From: Mycteria americana
Lineage: Eukaryota; Chordata; Aves; Ciconiiformes; Ciconiidae
Length of the DNA: 64,000 bases
NCBI RefSeq assembly: GCF_035582795.1
Contig: NC_134366.1
Location: 107,267,756 to 107,331,755, forward strand
Direction: 5' to 3'
In this document: positions 26,801 through 41,800 of the stretch, one piece after another
Numbering within the stretch: the first letter of the stretch is position 1
How the letters are laid out: each line of letters begins with the position of its first letter
Translations under genes and position numbers: made by a program
The notes under the pieces: generated by a model
Told to the model about the DNA's origin: nothing
The model's input: the letters and a program-made list of their open reading frames with translations, nothing else
Databases searched by the model: none

Positions 26801-29800
26801 CAACCCAGCTGGCCATCATTGCCGACCCCTGTTCAACTCTTTGTCCACCACAACCCCCGTGTCTTTCCCCGCAAAGGTTCTCCGTAGGCAGCTGATCCCA
26901 GCCAGTACTGTTGCATGGTGTTATCCTAGCCCAGATGCGGGACTTGGCATTATTGCCTTTGTTGGACTTCACAAACTTCCTGTCAGATCATCTTTCCAGC
27001 CTGTCCCTCTGTCTAGCAGCCCTGTCCTCCAGCGTATCAGACACTCCCCCAGTTTGCTATTGTTCACATACTTGCTGAACATGCTGGCCCATCATCCAGG
27101 GAACAGTTCTGATGCCTTGTATCAGTCCCTGAGGGACACCACTGGTAATTGACTGCCTGTTGGACTTTGTACCACTTATCACCATCCTCAAGCCCAACAG
27201 TCAGGTCCATTTTCTACCCACCTTATCGTTCACTTATCCAGTTGGTATCTCATGATTTAGTTATAAGGACGATATGGGAGATCATGTCGGAGGCCTTGCT
27301 AAATTTGAGATACACAGCATCCATTACTTCCTTTTCTAGAGATGGTGTCATCTCATCATAGAAGGCATTCAGTTTGATAAGGGACTATTCACCCTTGCAG
27401 GTCTGTGCTGGCTCTTCCCGATTGCCTTTTTCTGCTTCATGTGGTAATGGCTTCCAAGATGATTTTAATGAATATTCCTGGAGACTGACGTGAGGCTGAC
27501 TAGGCCATAATTGCCTGAATTTTTCTTGAAAGAAAAATTACCCTTCTTGAAGATAGGTGTGATAGTTGGCTTTCTATCATTGGAAATGTGTCCCAATTGT
27601 CACAATCTTTCAGATATGATAGCAGAATTACAGTGACACTGAACTGCTCCTTTGATACTCTCAGATGTGTCCCACGGACTTGTGTATGCTGAGCTGGCTT
27701 AAATAGTCCCTAGCTCAGTCTTTTTACCCTAATGGGTCTTGCTCCTCATAGCTTACTCCCAGGGCACCATTCCTGTTCCTGTCATTGCAGATCTGCAGGC
27801 AGGGAAGGAAGCCTTTGTTCTGTTGTCAGGAGCCTCAAGTTTCTAGAGCTGTCTGGAGCTTTTGACAGGCAGATGTTGCAGCTCTTTCTACATTCTCTGA
27901 TTACTCTTTGTATGACTAGAGGCTTCACCTATGACTTGATAATTCATCTTCAAGAAGGTGGATCCCACAGCATAAGAAATGGGATAATGATGTTGTGCAC
28001 CCTTCCTTGGTTACCAAAAGCACTTCATGTCTATTTTGATTGTTCTCTGTGTGTTTCTACAGCATTTTATGTTGTCACATATATTTTGAGGTCAGAGGAA
28101 GAGATTGGGGTTCGTTTGCTGACAAAGTTGAACAGTTCCAACTAGAGATTGGCCTGAACTGAAATGAATTTGACTGCGGAGAAGGCAATGGCCAATCTGT
28201 TTTGCTGTTAGATGATCTCCTTGCCTGACTGGAGACTTGTCCTACAGCTTCACTGTTAGTGTATCTGGCTGCCTTCACTGTTTGGATAATAGCCGTACTT
28301 TTACAATTCTTCTTGCTTCTATTCATTTTCAGGCCCTTCAGCTGTGGAACTCACCATCTCAGAGTGTACTCTGTTTATCATATTTGCATCCTTATACTGG
28401 AGAGACCCTCTGATTATTTGTAGCATGGCTTTTATGACCTGGCCTGGTCCTAGCAAAAGTACTGGAAGTTCCTTGCCATAGTGCAATAATATCTATTCAG
28501 GCAATTTAGGAGCTCAAGGGATTACAATTGTCAGAGGAGAGAAATCTATACATAAACAGTATGAAGCGTGGAGGTCTGTGGTTTGAAGGACTGTCAGGCC
28601 TTCCTTGTTCCATAGTGTTTGTGTGTGGTATTTCTGGAGTAATAATGCACCCTCAGGTTCTTCATATGGGACCTCTGGCTTTATCAGGGTTTTGAAATAT
28701 CTTGTCTGCTTAGGTGAATTACCTTAGTTGAGGTTTTGAAGATGAGTCATCGGGGACTCAATCAAATGTCCTAGATTTTATCTTCAAGGATGATCTGCAG
28801 GTTGGTCATCTTGTCTTGCATGCCAACAAAAAGTATGTCTCGGAGCTTGCCAGAGTTCAGTCTCCCAGCTGTCCTTCTGTGGTTGTGGAATAGGAAACTG
28901 CTCTATGCCTTTCCTCTGTTGCACTATTATTTAGGGTACTCCAGAAGATTTAATTAGATAGGGGCCTGTGATTTTTCTCAGACAAGGAGATCCATTGGCT
29001 GCATTAGACTGTACAATTTTTAACTGCATGAAAAGTAAAAGTGGTCAAATAGTCCTATTTAACTATTATCATAATAAATGCTAGTTGAATAAAAAGATGG
29101 TTATGAACTGAAAATCAGTGCTGCTTTGTCTTTTTTCCCCTACTGTCTCTGACAACATACTGTTTGGTGGCCTTCCTTTGAACATAAAGTGCAGTAGTCT
29201 CACTGTAGTGCTTCAGTCCTATGAGTTATAAAGTTACTGTTTGGAATCTCTTTATTCTTCATGCCTGAAGACTTCTACAGGAATAGGAAATCCATAAATT
29301 ATGGGAATACTAACTGAAATTTGGGAAGTGGAGGGGAATTTGTAGTTCTTCCTTTGTTGCTGCATCCCACTCCTTCAGTGGGTTGATGCTGCAAGGGTCG
29401 ACACTGATTGGACTTTTGCTATTAAAATGGGAAAAATATCTCCCATGAATGTTTTCTCCCTCCACACTCCCCAGCTCCACCCCCTCTGCCTCAAATGTCT
29501 GTAGACTACTGTAAGAAAATTAGTGTATGTTACAGATGGAAGAATGAGGCAGTACTGAATTACAGTCCAAATTTAAATATGGAGAGGGTGCCACCAACAG
29601 TCAGTAGAAGGAAGTGAAATAAGAGTTGTAGGTAGCTCTAAAATTGTTGTTTTATCCCTCAAAGGTAAAAGTTAAGAATGCTTAATGGCCCAATATCTTT
29701 TTTGTAAGTATGAAATGTTAATTATTTCTTTCTTCCCTCTAGGTGAAACAATCGCACAGCTTACGGACGTGGCAAGCTTGGATCATCCAGAATCTGATAG

Positions 29801-32800
29801 CCACATAACAATCTTTACGGACAAAACGGGTGTGGTAAAAGCTGCAAGGTTGTTGCTTTCTTCTGTCACAAAGGTGCTGGTGTTAGCAGACAGAATTGTT
29901 ATTAAGCAAATTATAACTTCCAGAAACAAGGTATTTGTAGCTTCTTTTTTGTTTTGTTTATCTGATACCCGCAGTCAATGCAAAAGAGTAGTGGTAAATG
30001 AAGTGGTATTTTCATTGTATCTCTAGGGGAAGTGCAAAATAAAGAGGTAAAAATGAGTGTCTTGCACACGTTCACCTACCAGATTTCTGAAAGGGGGTGG
30101 CTGTAAGTCAGGAGGAATAAAATAACAATTTTCAGTGACTTTCTACATTTTATGTGACCTGTATTGCTCTATTGACTTAGTATGCTGGAGAAGACACTGT
30201 GTTACTGCTTATTTAACTTTAAGTTTGCTGTGAAGTGGAAAGTGTGTCTGTCAGTAAAATGGCCAATAAAAGCTTCTACTTGCTAAGGACAGGATGTTTG
30301 TACTGTCAGGATCAAGACAAGGAGAACATTATGAATGTGTCTAAGGCAAAAAGCTGTGAGGAATGCTGATAAAAGTCTGTGCTAGTGAAGTGAGATTTAC
30401 AGATTAAAAGTTTTTTGTGCAGTTTAACTTACGTCTTGAAACTTAGCTTGAAACTACTTCATTGATTTAAATAATGTATGAAGGCCCATTTAACCTCAAA
30501 TGTAGTCTATTTCATGTACTGCACTGCCTTGCCTGTAGGATAGTCTGTCTTTTTTTTTTTTTTTTCCTTCCCTGATGTGCTAAAACAAAAATAGAAAAAC
30601 CTCATGTTTGAAAAATGAGAGCCTGATAGGGCCTGGGTTTCTCCATTAATTTTCAACTCATAATCCAGAGCAGAGCTGCTCTTTCCTCTTTTGACTCCTC
30701 ATGCTATCTCTTCCTTTGTCCCGGTTTTTTTTCCAGACATGCTGGTCTCTATTTTGCAGCTTCTAGATCCAAAACACTTAGTTGAGTCCAGAATTCAAAA
30801 ACTACAGTAATACCTGCTTCAATCTGGCTTTAGACTTAGCAGCACTGATTTGCTGGCTTAGTTCTCTTTTCTTCTCCCAGTGGTTGGTGAAGGTGGCAGC
30901 AGTTTTATCAATATTATTTTGCTGAAGGTACTTGCAGCTTTGATCTTTCCTTGCACTGGAGACCAGAATGGTGCATTTAATACCTTTTGCTACCTTTCGT
31001 GAGCTTTTCTTCTCCTGTCATCTACAGCCATGCAGTGATCTGAATTAATTTACCTTTCCAAAAGTGGCTGGTGTTAACAGATAACACAAGCAACCGTGCA
31101 AGTGCTTGTATCATGAAGGGATAAGGAGGGATATATCCTTTCAGCAGCGGGGCATGGTTTATGATAGTTTTAAATATCTATGAAACTATTTCATATATAC
31201 AGTGATATGAATATAGTAAGCATAGGTGCAAGATTTAATTTTGAAGGTATTTAAAATGAAGTCTCATGTTCTAGAGTAAGTGTGTCTGACTGATTGCCAT
31301 AGTCACCCTAGTCTCTGTGGTCTTTTGGGTTTTACTGCATTCTCCTTTCTACGCATAGTCTACATGTGTTTGAGAATGTCTGCTTCTGTTTATGGTACCA
31401 GTAGAGCAATTCACATCTCTAGGACCAAATTAAACAAATGATGGTGTCTTATACAGGCATACCCTGATATTTATAGAGTACACTCCTGAAAAGTGTGTCA
31501 CACTGGTATGATGGATAGCAAAGCAGTTCTTCCTGTAAGAAATATTGTGGTAGAGGGATGATGTGGGCAGGGACTTAAGAAGTGCACACAAATACTCGGA
31601 GACAGTGTAGTATAATATGGCGTAGAGAATGGAAAGGCAGGAACAGGATCATCAGTACTGCCAACTGGAGCAGATGCTGGCTTCTTGGGGTGGGTCACTG
31701 TTTCAGAAGACCTCAGCTGCATTTTCATCTTAGAGACTGAATGCCCAATGTTAAACTTTTAGTGCCAGTTTTCTTGCTGCCTCTTTCTGAACACCTTCGT
31801 TTTCATTGTCATCATCATCTTCCTCATATGAATCAAGAGTAGTTAAGTCAACTCAGGGCAAAGGACAGAAAAACAGCTTAGTGGTTGGACGTCCAATCTC
31901 ATAGACTGATGAAGTGATTGAGATCTTCTGGAATGGTGGTCTGCTCCAGAACCCAACATCTGGTTGGTGATCCCAGTGATCCTGTTCCTGCTTCTGCATC
32001 CTCTGCACCATATGTACCATCCATGTGTTCTTAGATTGTGTACATTTCTTAAGTCCCTGCCCACATCTTTCCTACCTTGCAAAATTTGTTTCAGTGTCCA
32101 TCAGACTTAGTCACTGCATCAGTGAGCTTAAAGTCTTGCTCCGCTTACTGTCATCAGTCAGGTTAGGAATGCCAGAACAATGAATAGGGAAGTGACAGAT
32201 GCTGGGGGTGTTGCTGCACTATGCAGATTGGATCAAAATATGGAAGTGCCCTGAAGTGATGTCAGCCTACGACTGCTGTCTGAAAGGTGACATTCATAGT
32301 GCAGCAGTAGCTGTGTAATACTAAGTTCTAATTTAGATATCAATAGGAAAGTAAAGCCTTTTTTGATACATATTTTTAGCCTTGTATTTAAAAATGTACA
32401 TTTTAATTACTATCTGTGTGTTTCATGTTGAAGAAAGTTTAAAATGAAAAATTATGAAGACATCACAGGTATTTTGCATTTTAACAGCTTCTTGAATAAG
32501 TTTTAGACAAATTTAGAGCTGTCTATACAGTTTCTCCATATACGTAGTTTCTTGGAATGTCAGCTCTGCCTGGAATGTCTAGAATTGTTACCTGTAATGG
32601 AAATGCGTGTGCTTTCACTGAAATTTTTATTTGACAAGAGATTTGTCATGACAGAAATGCTTGCTCTAGGATAACTGTAACAGAGTTGCTTGCAGCCAAG
32701 ACCGTACTCATGAAGTACTATACTTGCTTAAACCAAGAATGATTGAGCATAATTACTATTATTTTTTTTATCTGTTCTTAGGAGAGAAAGTTGGACCTTA

Positions 32801-35800
32801 ACTTGTATGTTTTCTCCTTTCTCCACATTCACTTTTCTACATCCTCACTTTCCCAGTCCTGTGGTTCTCTGCTTCTTCCACTCTCATACTGCTGTTTTCA
32901 CATCTTCATCTTTGTGGAGCTTCCTTTCAAGTGTACCCCAGCCTTGCTCATGCATCACAAAATCACCTGAATCACGAAAGTTCCTGTTTCTGCAGCCTTT
33001 GTGGAACTGGCTGCATAACATAAGATACTCAGACAGATACTGCAGTCTAATATTGCATGATAAAGCACTCAGTTCCACAGTACTCACAGTAGAACATTTG
33101 CTTTACATAGATTATAACGATGAGATTGAGCAGCTAATCTATTGCAAAATAACAGGTTCTTCTAGGAGGGTTTGCCTGGGTTGCAGCAGGGAAGGGATAG
33201 TTTGTCATAATCAGGTATGTAGACTGCTTTTTTAGTTGGGGGTGAAGATACTTTTGGCATAGGAAAGAAAACGTAAGTTGAAGTTTCTCCCTTTCAAGTA
33301 CAGTTTGTTAAATTTTCATGCAGTATCTTATCTCCAGTCTGGAAACACAATAAAGAACTGCTTTGACTGTCTTCGCTTCTGAAGACATTTAGTGGATTTG
33401 AAAGATCACTTTGGGATTAGCAACTATACCTCTAACCTGAAAAACCCTAATGTTAATCTCTGTTATAAACCATACTGTATTGACTTCAGCAGGATAGCTT
33501 CAGTAATTTACAAGCTATATGGTCATTTCTGCTGAATGTTTTAAAAAATGGTGATTTTGCATGCTTTTATGTATCGTGAGTAAGAGCTTGGTACAACTTG
33601 GGTTCATTTAGTTCTTTGTTTTATATAGAGTTAATAAAAATCTTCAGAGTTAGAGAGTAAGTTGTTATGGAAAGTATAAAACTATATATTAACTAATTTC
33701 TAACTTTTTGTTTTCTTTTGTGGAATGCTATTGCCTTTTTTTTAATGCACACAGCCATTAAAACACCTGTCTGACTGTGCAACTGTGATTTTAGACTTTG
33801 AAAGTTATCCATCTGAAGCTGAACTTTGAAATTGAGAGTTACAACATAGGGATATAACCTGTATGTTGATTTCAAGTACTTACGTCTTTAAATTTCATAT
33901 GACAATAACGTTTTTCCTAAATCCGGAAACTGAATCCTATAATATTGTTACTCTTGATACTGGGAAGAGTGAGGAAACGTTTTTTGACGGTTTACAACAA
34001 ATGACTCATTTTGAATGCAGCATGATTATTAATTTAGACTTGATTTCCAGCTGTTGAGTTGTTAATGCTGTAATAGTGAAAAAATGTATATATTTTAAAC
34101 AACATGATTTAGAAGTGTCTGCAAATATTCCTAGTTTAGTGATAATGTTTTCTGTTTAGCATCTTGATAATCTACAGTATTTTCCCTTATCTTGCAGGTT
34201 CTTGCAACAATGGAACAACTAGAAAAAGTCAGTAGTTTCCAGGAGTTTGTACAAATATTCAGCCAGTTTGGAAATGAAATGGTAGAGTTTGCCCATTTAA
34301 CTGGCGATCGGCAAAATGTAAGTATTAATGAAAAGCTGTGAGAGATGTTGTAAGGTATCATTTTCATCTGATTCACTGGAAGATTTGGATTCCTCTGGGA
34401 TCATTAACTATTACAAAACAAAGCAATTGCTGGTGTCCTATCTCTGAAACCTGACTTACTTTCCTTGTTCCACCCAAAAGACATCTTTAGATTTAAAGCT
34501 CAGCCTGAGAAATATCACTGCGTTGTTTGATCTGCATATCTTCCAGAAGCCTGGATGCATGTTATTTGAGATGTCCTTTGGCTCCAGTCACTGCCCTTTG
34601 GCTCTAACTTTTCTGGCTTATTACTCTGGTAGAGAATTTGTCTGTTGTTACTTGATGGAAACATTTGGTGTTTGCACATAGTGAAGGGATTTGAAAGGAG
34701 AGTAATTATTTTAGAAAACTCCAAACATGAAATCTTTAGATCCTAATAAAGCATTTGCTTGGGGTCTTATTATTATTATTATTATTGAATATTTTTCTAG
34801 GTTTAGGTCAAAACCTTCTTATGTTGGGGTAATGGTTTTTTACTTCTCGCATGCAGCTACTCTTTCAAAGCCTTTCATTCATGCAGGAAGCTTTTTGCTC
34901 CTACTTCCATGTAAATAAAAGGTTTGCTGAGGCTTAAGACTTCTGCTGCGATCTCTAGTTCCTTCCCCTTGGCAGTCAAATCCTCCATCTGCACCAGGGT
35001 CTGATACAGATATAGAGAGTCCCTAATATCCACCAAAATTCACAATTCAATTTGTATAAACAATTGGCCAACCTCATGCATCTCCTTTTACTGTTGATTT
35101 GTTCCAAGTCTGCTAACTACATGCTCAGTATCAAAGAATCAGTTCTGGAAAAGCTACATATAATTAAAGGAAATATCTGCTTGGAAATGAACTCTCTTTA
35201 TTTATCCCTGAAATATTCATAGCAGTTGTTCCTTGGAAGGAGAAAGGTGCATTGCTAGTAAGTGATATTCTTTTCAACTATTTTTGGTTTTCAGTGTTAA
35301 CTGGTCCTTGGCTCTCTCTTCCTTGCCTACTTGACTTTTGGAAGGAGTGTTTCATTACTACTTTTTAAATTGTGTCAGGACTTTCTTGATATGCTCCCTT
35401 TACAGTGCGTAGGCTGCTATGTGGCATTGTTAGTTTTATTGGGAGGAAACATCCCTCAAAGTATTTTTCCTTAGTATAATTATAATAAGTATGCCAGAAA
35501 CTCTTGAGTGTGGTCCGATTTATCAGAAGGTAATGTCAGAATTTCAGAAATGAGCTGTTTTGTTTTGGGTTTGGGTTTTTTTTTTTAATGTAGTGATTTT
35601 GATCTTAAACATTTTCTGTAGTTGCTAAATAAGATTTTTATAAAAATGTCAAAACAGACTGCTGCTGTGATTTATCCAGGTTTTCTTGCTAATCAAGGGT
35701 AAATTAGGATTAATTCCATCCTGTAAACTGTTCCCTTTTCAGCTGGTCCCATTCAGTTGCCTGTTTAACACTCAAATAGCACTCAGCTATCTTAGCGAAC

Positions 35801-38800
35801 ATTGAGAAGATCTTAGTTGTTGCTTTGTAAGTTCTTCCTCTTGTTAGACCCTCTTACATGTTGAGGGATTCATGTCTTGCCCTCTTCCCTCCCTCCCACC
35901 CCCATCCCAGTTTGGACTCTAAATTCTTCCCTTTTGATGAACTTTTCTGGGGATATAGTTTGGTTTTGCAGGTATATCCCTCCCCCGGGGAGTTCTTGAA
36001 AAGTTTCTGTACTCAATGCCTTTCTACAGAGGAATTGCTTTTTTTGCCTGTTAAAACTTTCTTTATCACTGGTATGTAGTAAATATAATATTAAAGTAGA
36101 CAAAAGATTTATTTTGCATTTCCTTCACTGCAGTACAATGAAAAGCTGGTGTTCTCTGTCTCTGCCTTACCCTCCCCCCACTTCAGAAAATATTTTTCAG
36201 TCAGCTATTCTTTTCCCCTCATTTTTCTGTTTTATGAATAATGCTATATGATAAAGATAGCACAATTAGTGACAGTTTACGTAACATGCTCTGTATCTCT
36301 GAGATCTTCCTCCTTTGAAATCTGAATTGAATAGAGCCAAGAATAAATGCATAAATTAAAATCTGTCTGAAAAGCAATTTCTAGATCATGAGTTAGGCTG
36401 AAAATAGCAGTTGTCAGACATAAAGAAGCTTTCTCACAACCCATCCATGTGCAAGAGACTTTCCTTTTTCCAGTCTCACAAGCAGTTAACATTTTAGATA
36501 CTGTGTAATATTCAGGTCATTTTTTCATTCGATGTTTAGGATTTGAAGGATGAGAAGAAAAAGGCTAGAATGGCAGCATCTAGGGCTGTTCTTGAGAAGT
36601 GCACCATGATGCTCCTAACTGCTTCAAAGGTGAGTGAGTATGCGTGCTCTCACACAACTTGGGTAAATCACAGAGTATGGCATCTGGCAGGATAGCTGAC
36701 TCTTCTTTCTCAGCCCCACTCTAAACTTCATGCTAAAGAAGGGTGTAAGAGTAAAGAATGAGTAGAGGAAAATCTTTATATTCTGAGTAACGGTATGACT
36801 TCTACTTAACACAATAGCAGTTTAACAGAAAGAATTTATCATAGTCTAACACATTGTTTAGACTTGCTTAGCAGGAAGCATTCATTCCACTATACTGCAT
36901 GTGTACTTTCATAATGCTTACTTTGCTTTCTTTAAAAAGACTTGCCTGAGGCATCCAGACTGTGAATCTGCTCGTATAAACAAAGACGGAGTTTTTCATC
37001 GGATGAGATTAGCTTTGGAACAGGTAATAGAAATTGTAACTGACTCTAGACCAAATGGAGAAAACGAAATGGCCCCCATCAGCATATATTCTGGCATCAA
37101 AGAATTCAAGGTGAGAGTAGAAATAGTATTGTTTTCTATAGCCTACTAAATCACCTCAAAACTAGAATGGGGGGGGGAGGGGAATTAAATTCCAAATGGT
37201 GGAGCTGCATCTTTTCGGCAGTGTTAACTTAAATGACTGTCCCAAAATGTTAGAGAATCTGACAAGAGGTGATTATAATCTCATTGTCATTGCCAAAATA
37301 CACCTTCTGATACTTGCCATCTCCTCCTGAATCAGAATGCATTCAGAACTCTCATGTTTTGTTGAGCTGATGCCTTGATGTTGAATAAACTTAAGTACCA
37401 GGATATTGATCAGAACTTCATTAAAATAGTTGTTGTTGAAGAATTCTTGCTTTGTAACTGGTAGTATTTTTAAAACTGCACACAAAAATATTCATCTAAA
37501 CATTTAAGAGAGCAAACTGTCATTCAAAGGAAATGTTATGAATTGAAATTGTATCTTGTAGGTCAGTCAATTTTTCCTGATAAAGGGCTTTCTAATTTTC
37601 ATACTCAAGTAAAAACAGTTAATGAACAACCATGTCTTATTCCTTTGGAGTCTGTCACTTTGATTTTATTATTATTTTTATTTATTTATTCCCCACCCCC
37701 CCTTTTAGAATTTGATTGAAATTTTTGTGAAGTGCCTCAAAGTATTCAATTTGCTACATGTAAATTTTTAGAAAAATACTCAAAATAGATGATATGGATG
37801 TGGAAATATCAAACAAAATCTGAATACACAATTAATTTCTGAAACTTACTGAACTTAAAAACTTTTTATTGGCAGCACTGTAAAACAGTAACGTATTTGC
37901 TGTTACTTCTGATAAGTGGCCAGTAATTTGCTGATGGTATTAGTTCATTAAAAAAAAAAAAAAATCCCAAACCCTAAACTGGAGGTCTGGATACAAGCAA
38001 ATTGTTGGATGACTTTGAAAATCAGTGAATAATAAAAAAAAGCACTGAGGAGAGAAATAAAATGTAAAATGATGCATCTGCATTTGCGTCACCACTGTAT
38101 AACCACATAAATTCTCAAGGAACTGATACGCTTCTTTTTCAGAATAAGGTGGAGGGTCTTCGTGAGAATCTTTATTTTCTCTCAAAAGAGAACCTTTCGA
38201 CAATGCTGGAAGTAATCCTGGAACATACGGAGGACTTCACAGACTCTGCCTATACCAGTCATGAACACAGAGAACACATCTTGGAGCTGTCTAAACAGGC
38301 TAAAATGGAACTAGAGCAGCTGGTTTCAGTGTGGATGCAAGCTGTAAGAGCTTTTTAGCAAAGTAAATCTTTTCACCTCTACTTTGGAAAGAAATTTTTA
38401 ATGCAGTGTTTCTTCTGGTCTAGGAAGAGAGAACTGTGTGTATTCCTCACAGTGAGAGCTGCTCAAGGAAGGCAGAGTTTGTTCTGTGCTTTGGCAGCTT
38501 CAACATGTTCTGTCCTCCCCCTGCCCCAGTGGTATTGCTTCATTGATTCTTTGATGGCTAAATTAGGCTACTAGTGGTGGTAGACTAATTTTAATGAAGC
38601 TATTAAGTGGAAACAAGAAGGCGAATGGAAGTATCATTGCACAGTCTTAAACAGTTAGGTCTTTTGGTTGAGTAGTTCAGAGACTTCAATTGTCTTGATC
38701 CCATAGCAGTGACCACAGTTTCTGTTTTCTTGTTTTCAACATTTCAATATTGAAAACACTTAAACTATTGAAAAGGGAAATGTTCTAAAAAATAGACTGG

Positions 38801-41800
38801 TTTCTTAATCTTGTGGAGAGCGGAAAGAGGCACAAAGACTTACAGGCAATTTTTGTTTGTCCTTTTTATAACATTTAAATGATGGTAGTTTTCCTTTTTA
38901 GAGAAGCAGCATGTTAAGCCTCCATCTGCCATTTGTCTTAACTTGTTCCTTGAAGATGATAGAAGACACATGCAAAAGGGGGAGGAAAAGCAGAAATGGA
39001 AAATGAGTTTCTGTTTCTGATGCTGACTTGCTTTCAGTCTTGTTCCTGGGGAAACGTAACAAAATTTACATTTGTTGTGGACAAAATCATGTTATGTTGT
39101 TGAAAATCTTCAGAATGCTCTGAAATATGGCAGTTGTGTACTAGTATAGGATACTTACTTAACTGAGTGTATTACTTACGAGAAAACATTTTTGTTCCTG
39201 TTCTCCTCTTCGAATCAGATGCTGCAGTCAGGTGTTCTTAATGCAGTAGTGCAGTTTGAAGAGCATATAAATCTTATAATACAGACTGTTGTTATTACAA
39301 AGAACACACATATGGAATATTACTTGCATAGAATCTCATAACTATAAGAAACTAAAACTGCGTTCAGCTTGGTGGTTAGCCCCGGTAGGCAGCTGTGTAA
39401 GCACTGCTCAGCAATAGCTAACACATCCCCCTGTTATCGACACTGGTTTTATCACAAATCCAAAACAGCACCCTACCAGATACTGTGAAGAAAATTAATT
39501 CTGTCCCAGCCAAAACCAGTACACTTGGGTATTTCTAAGCTCTGTTACTGGTGGAAAATGATCACCTGTAAATAATTTACATGCTACATTTCACATGATA
39601 GGAATGTACAAGACTCTGCATATATATGATCCGTGAAAATACTTGGGCTTGCACATGTGTGCTTATGCATTAAGTATTTTCATTAGTAAGTAACCCAGCC
39701 TAGCTGTAACTGGAGACGCAGTAAGCAGATAAAATAGCATCAGCTCACTGAGGTGGCTTTTCAGTTTCAGCTCAGCAGCTTCATCGGAGGGTGAATATTT
39801 TCTGAGGGACTTAATATAATTCAAGTGGGATTGTTGATTTAAAAAAAAAAAATTATCGTGCCTTGGGGATACATGAACTGGGGGATATGTAGAGCTTTTA
39901 AGAGTGCCCAGTTATTTCCCTTTCCATTCACCATACTTCTTTTAGCAAGCAGAGTAACTATGAGTCTTCAGTGAAGGGTGTATTTTAAAACAGAAGTGTC
40001 CTGTAACCTAGGTCAAGTCTAAATTAGACTGACATCACTGATTTGCCTTTTTTTGTATTATTGTATGTTAATGAAAACTAGCTGGAGCATAACAGATAAT
40101 CTAATGCTGTTGACTGAATTTTAAATGTTTCTGAAATCCTTCCTGTGTATGTTTGAGCTCATAAGATCGCAAGCTACTGTCATGTTTTAGGTTTTCCTGT
40201 AACCTTATTTTGGTTAGACAATTCCTTCACTTGTGTATTAAAAAAAAAAAAAAAGTTGCACATAGAAGGAGAAAAAATGTGCACATTAAATAAGTAAAAG
40301 AAATAAAAAGGACACTCTAGTGAGTGTAAAACATTATGCTCCTTATATTAAAAGTGATTTTGTGATGTTACGCTTTCACACAATTTACTTAAAGGAAAGC
40401 ATTACATTTGAGGGACAGGTAGCTTTGAGAGTTAGAACAGATAAGAAAATGAGAAAATTATCATATTGGCTTGGGTGGGTTTTTTTTCCTTTAACCAAAA
40501 TGGAGGGTGTGCATGTCTATACCTACACACATTTTGTGTGTGTATGTTTATGTTAATTTAGACTCTGAGGGGCTAATTTTTTTGCAGCTATGGCCATGTT
40601 AACAGTCCCATCTATAATAATTGTTTCCAGTATATTTCAGAGGAGAATGAAAGTCACTGCTACTTAACTCTTTTCCCAGTGTATGTCTCTTGACATTGGG
40701 TTGTTCCATAGATAGGTGTTATTTGCAGAAGTGGGAGCTCTGTCTTGAAGCTACCTCAACAAAATGTTGTTAGCTACTGTATTTGTTCAAATTAGACAAT
40801 GATCTAAAGTCTTACAAGATGCTTTAAGTAACCTTTTTGTAATTCAATATAGAACATTTGGAATAACATTGTAGGTACCACTTTATTTTAAAAGGGTGTT
40901 TATATTAAAAAAAAAAAAAAAACCTAAAAAATGCCTTTAACTGTCGCTCTACTTTAGGATGTTTAGACAGAAGATTTTTGGAAAGTTGTAAAGCTTAAGG
41001 AAACCCTTTTCCTGGAAAAAAAAGCTCAGTGAGGTTTAGAAATAAATTTCTGTTGAACAGAAACAGTCAACTAGCTTGCATCACTATTACTTTTAGATTT
41101 GGTTTGGTGATAAATGTTTCTATAAAATAATTTTTCAAGTAGAATATACACAGGATGTGCAAATGAAAACATTACATCTAGAAAGAAAAGGCTGTCTTCT
41201 AAAGCAACTTGAAGTAATGACACATGATGTGAAGGTGGGATTTGCTGGGTTTTTTGTGTAATATTTTGTCGGTTGTTTTCTTTGGCTTGTAGCAAAACCA
41301 GAAGACAAAGGATCTCATGGAAGACTTGGAAGTCGCCATTTTAAAAACATGCCAGTGCATGAATGAACTTAAAAGAGAGGTAAGTCTAGTTTAAGCAAGC
41401 ATAAACTGAATAAAAGCTTGAATTTCTTACTTGCTGTATGTGAAGTTGAAAAATAGGGTCCTGTACCCAAAAAGGCTAGTATCTATTTATAGTCAAGAGT
41501 AGCTAAATCAGAATTACATCAGGGAGCTAGTATGCAGTCATCTTCTGTGTCCTGACTTAGAACTGATTAGAAATCTGTTGCATACATAGGCTCTTCGCTA
41601 ACTCTGACAACAATTAAAAAAAAGAGACGTGTTTGGAAATAAGTACCATGTATATAATCATTACTTTAAATGTAAGGACTAAACTTTCCTTGGGGATGCA
41701 TGCATCACTGTTTTAAATACTTTTTCTTGTAGTGTGTGCTTAAATGAATAAATTACATTTGCTGTTTGTTTGTACTTAACCTGTTCTATTGATGTCTATA

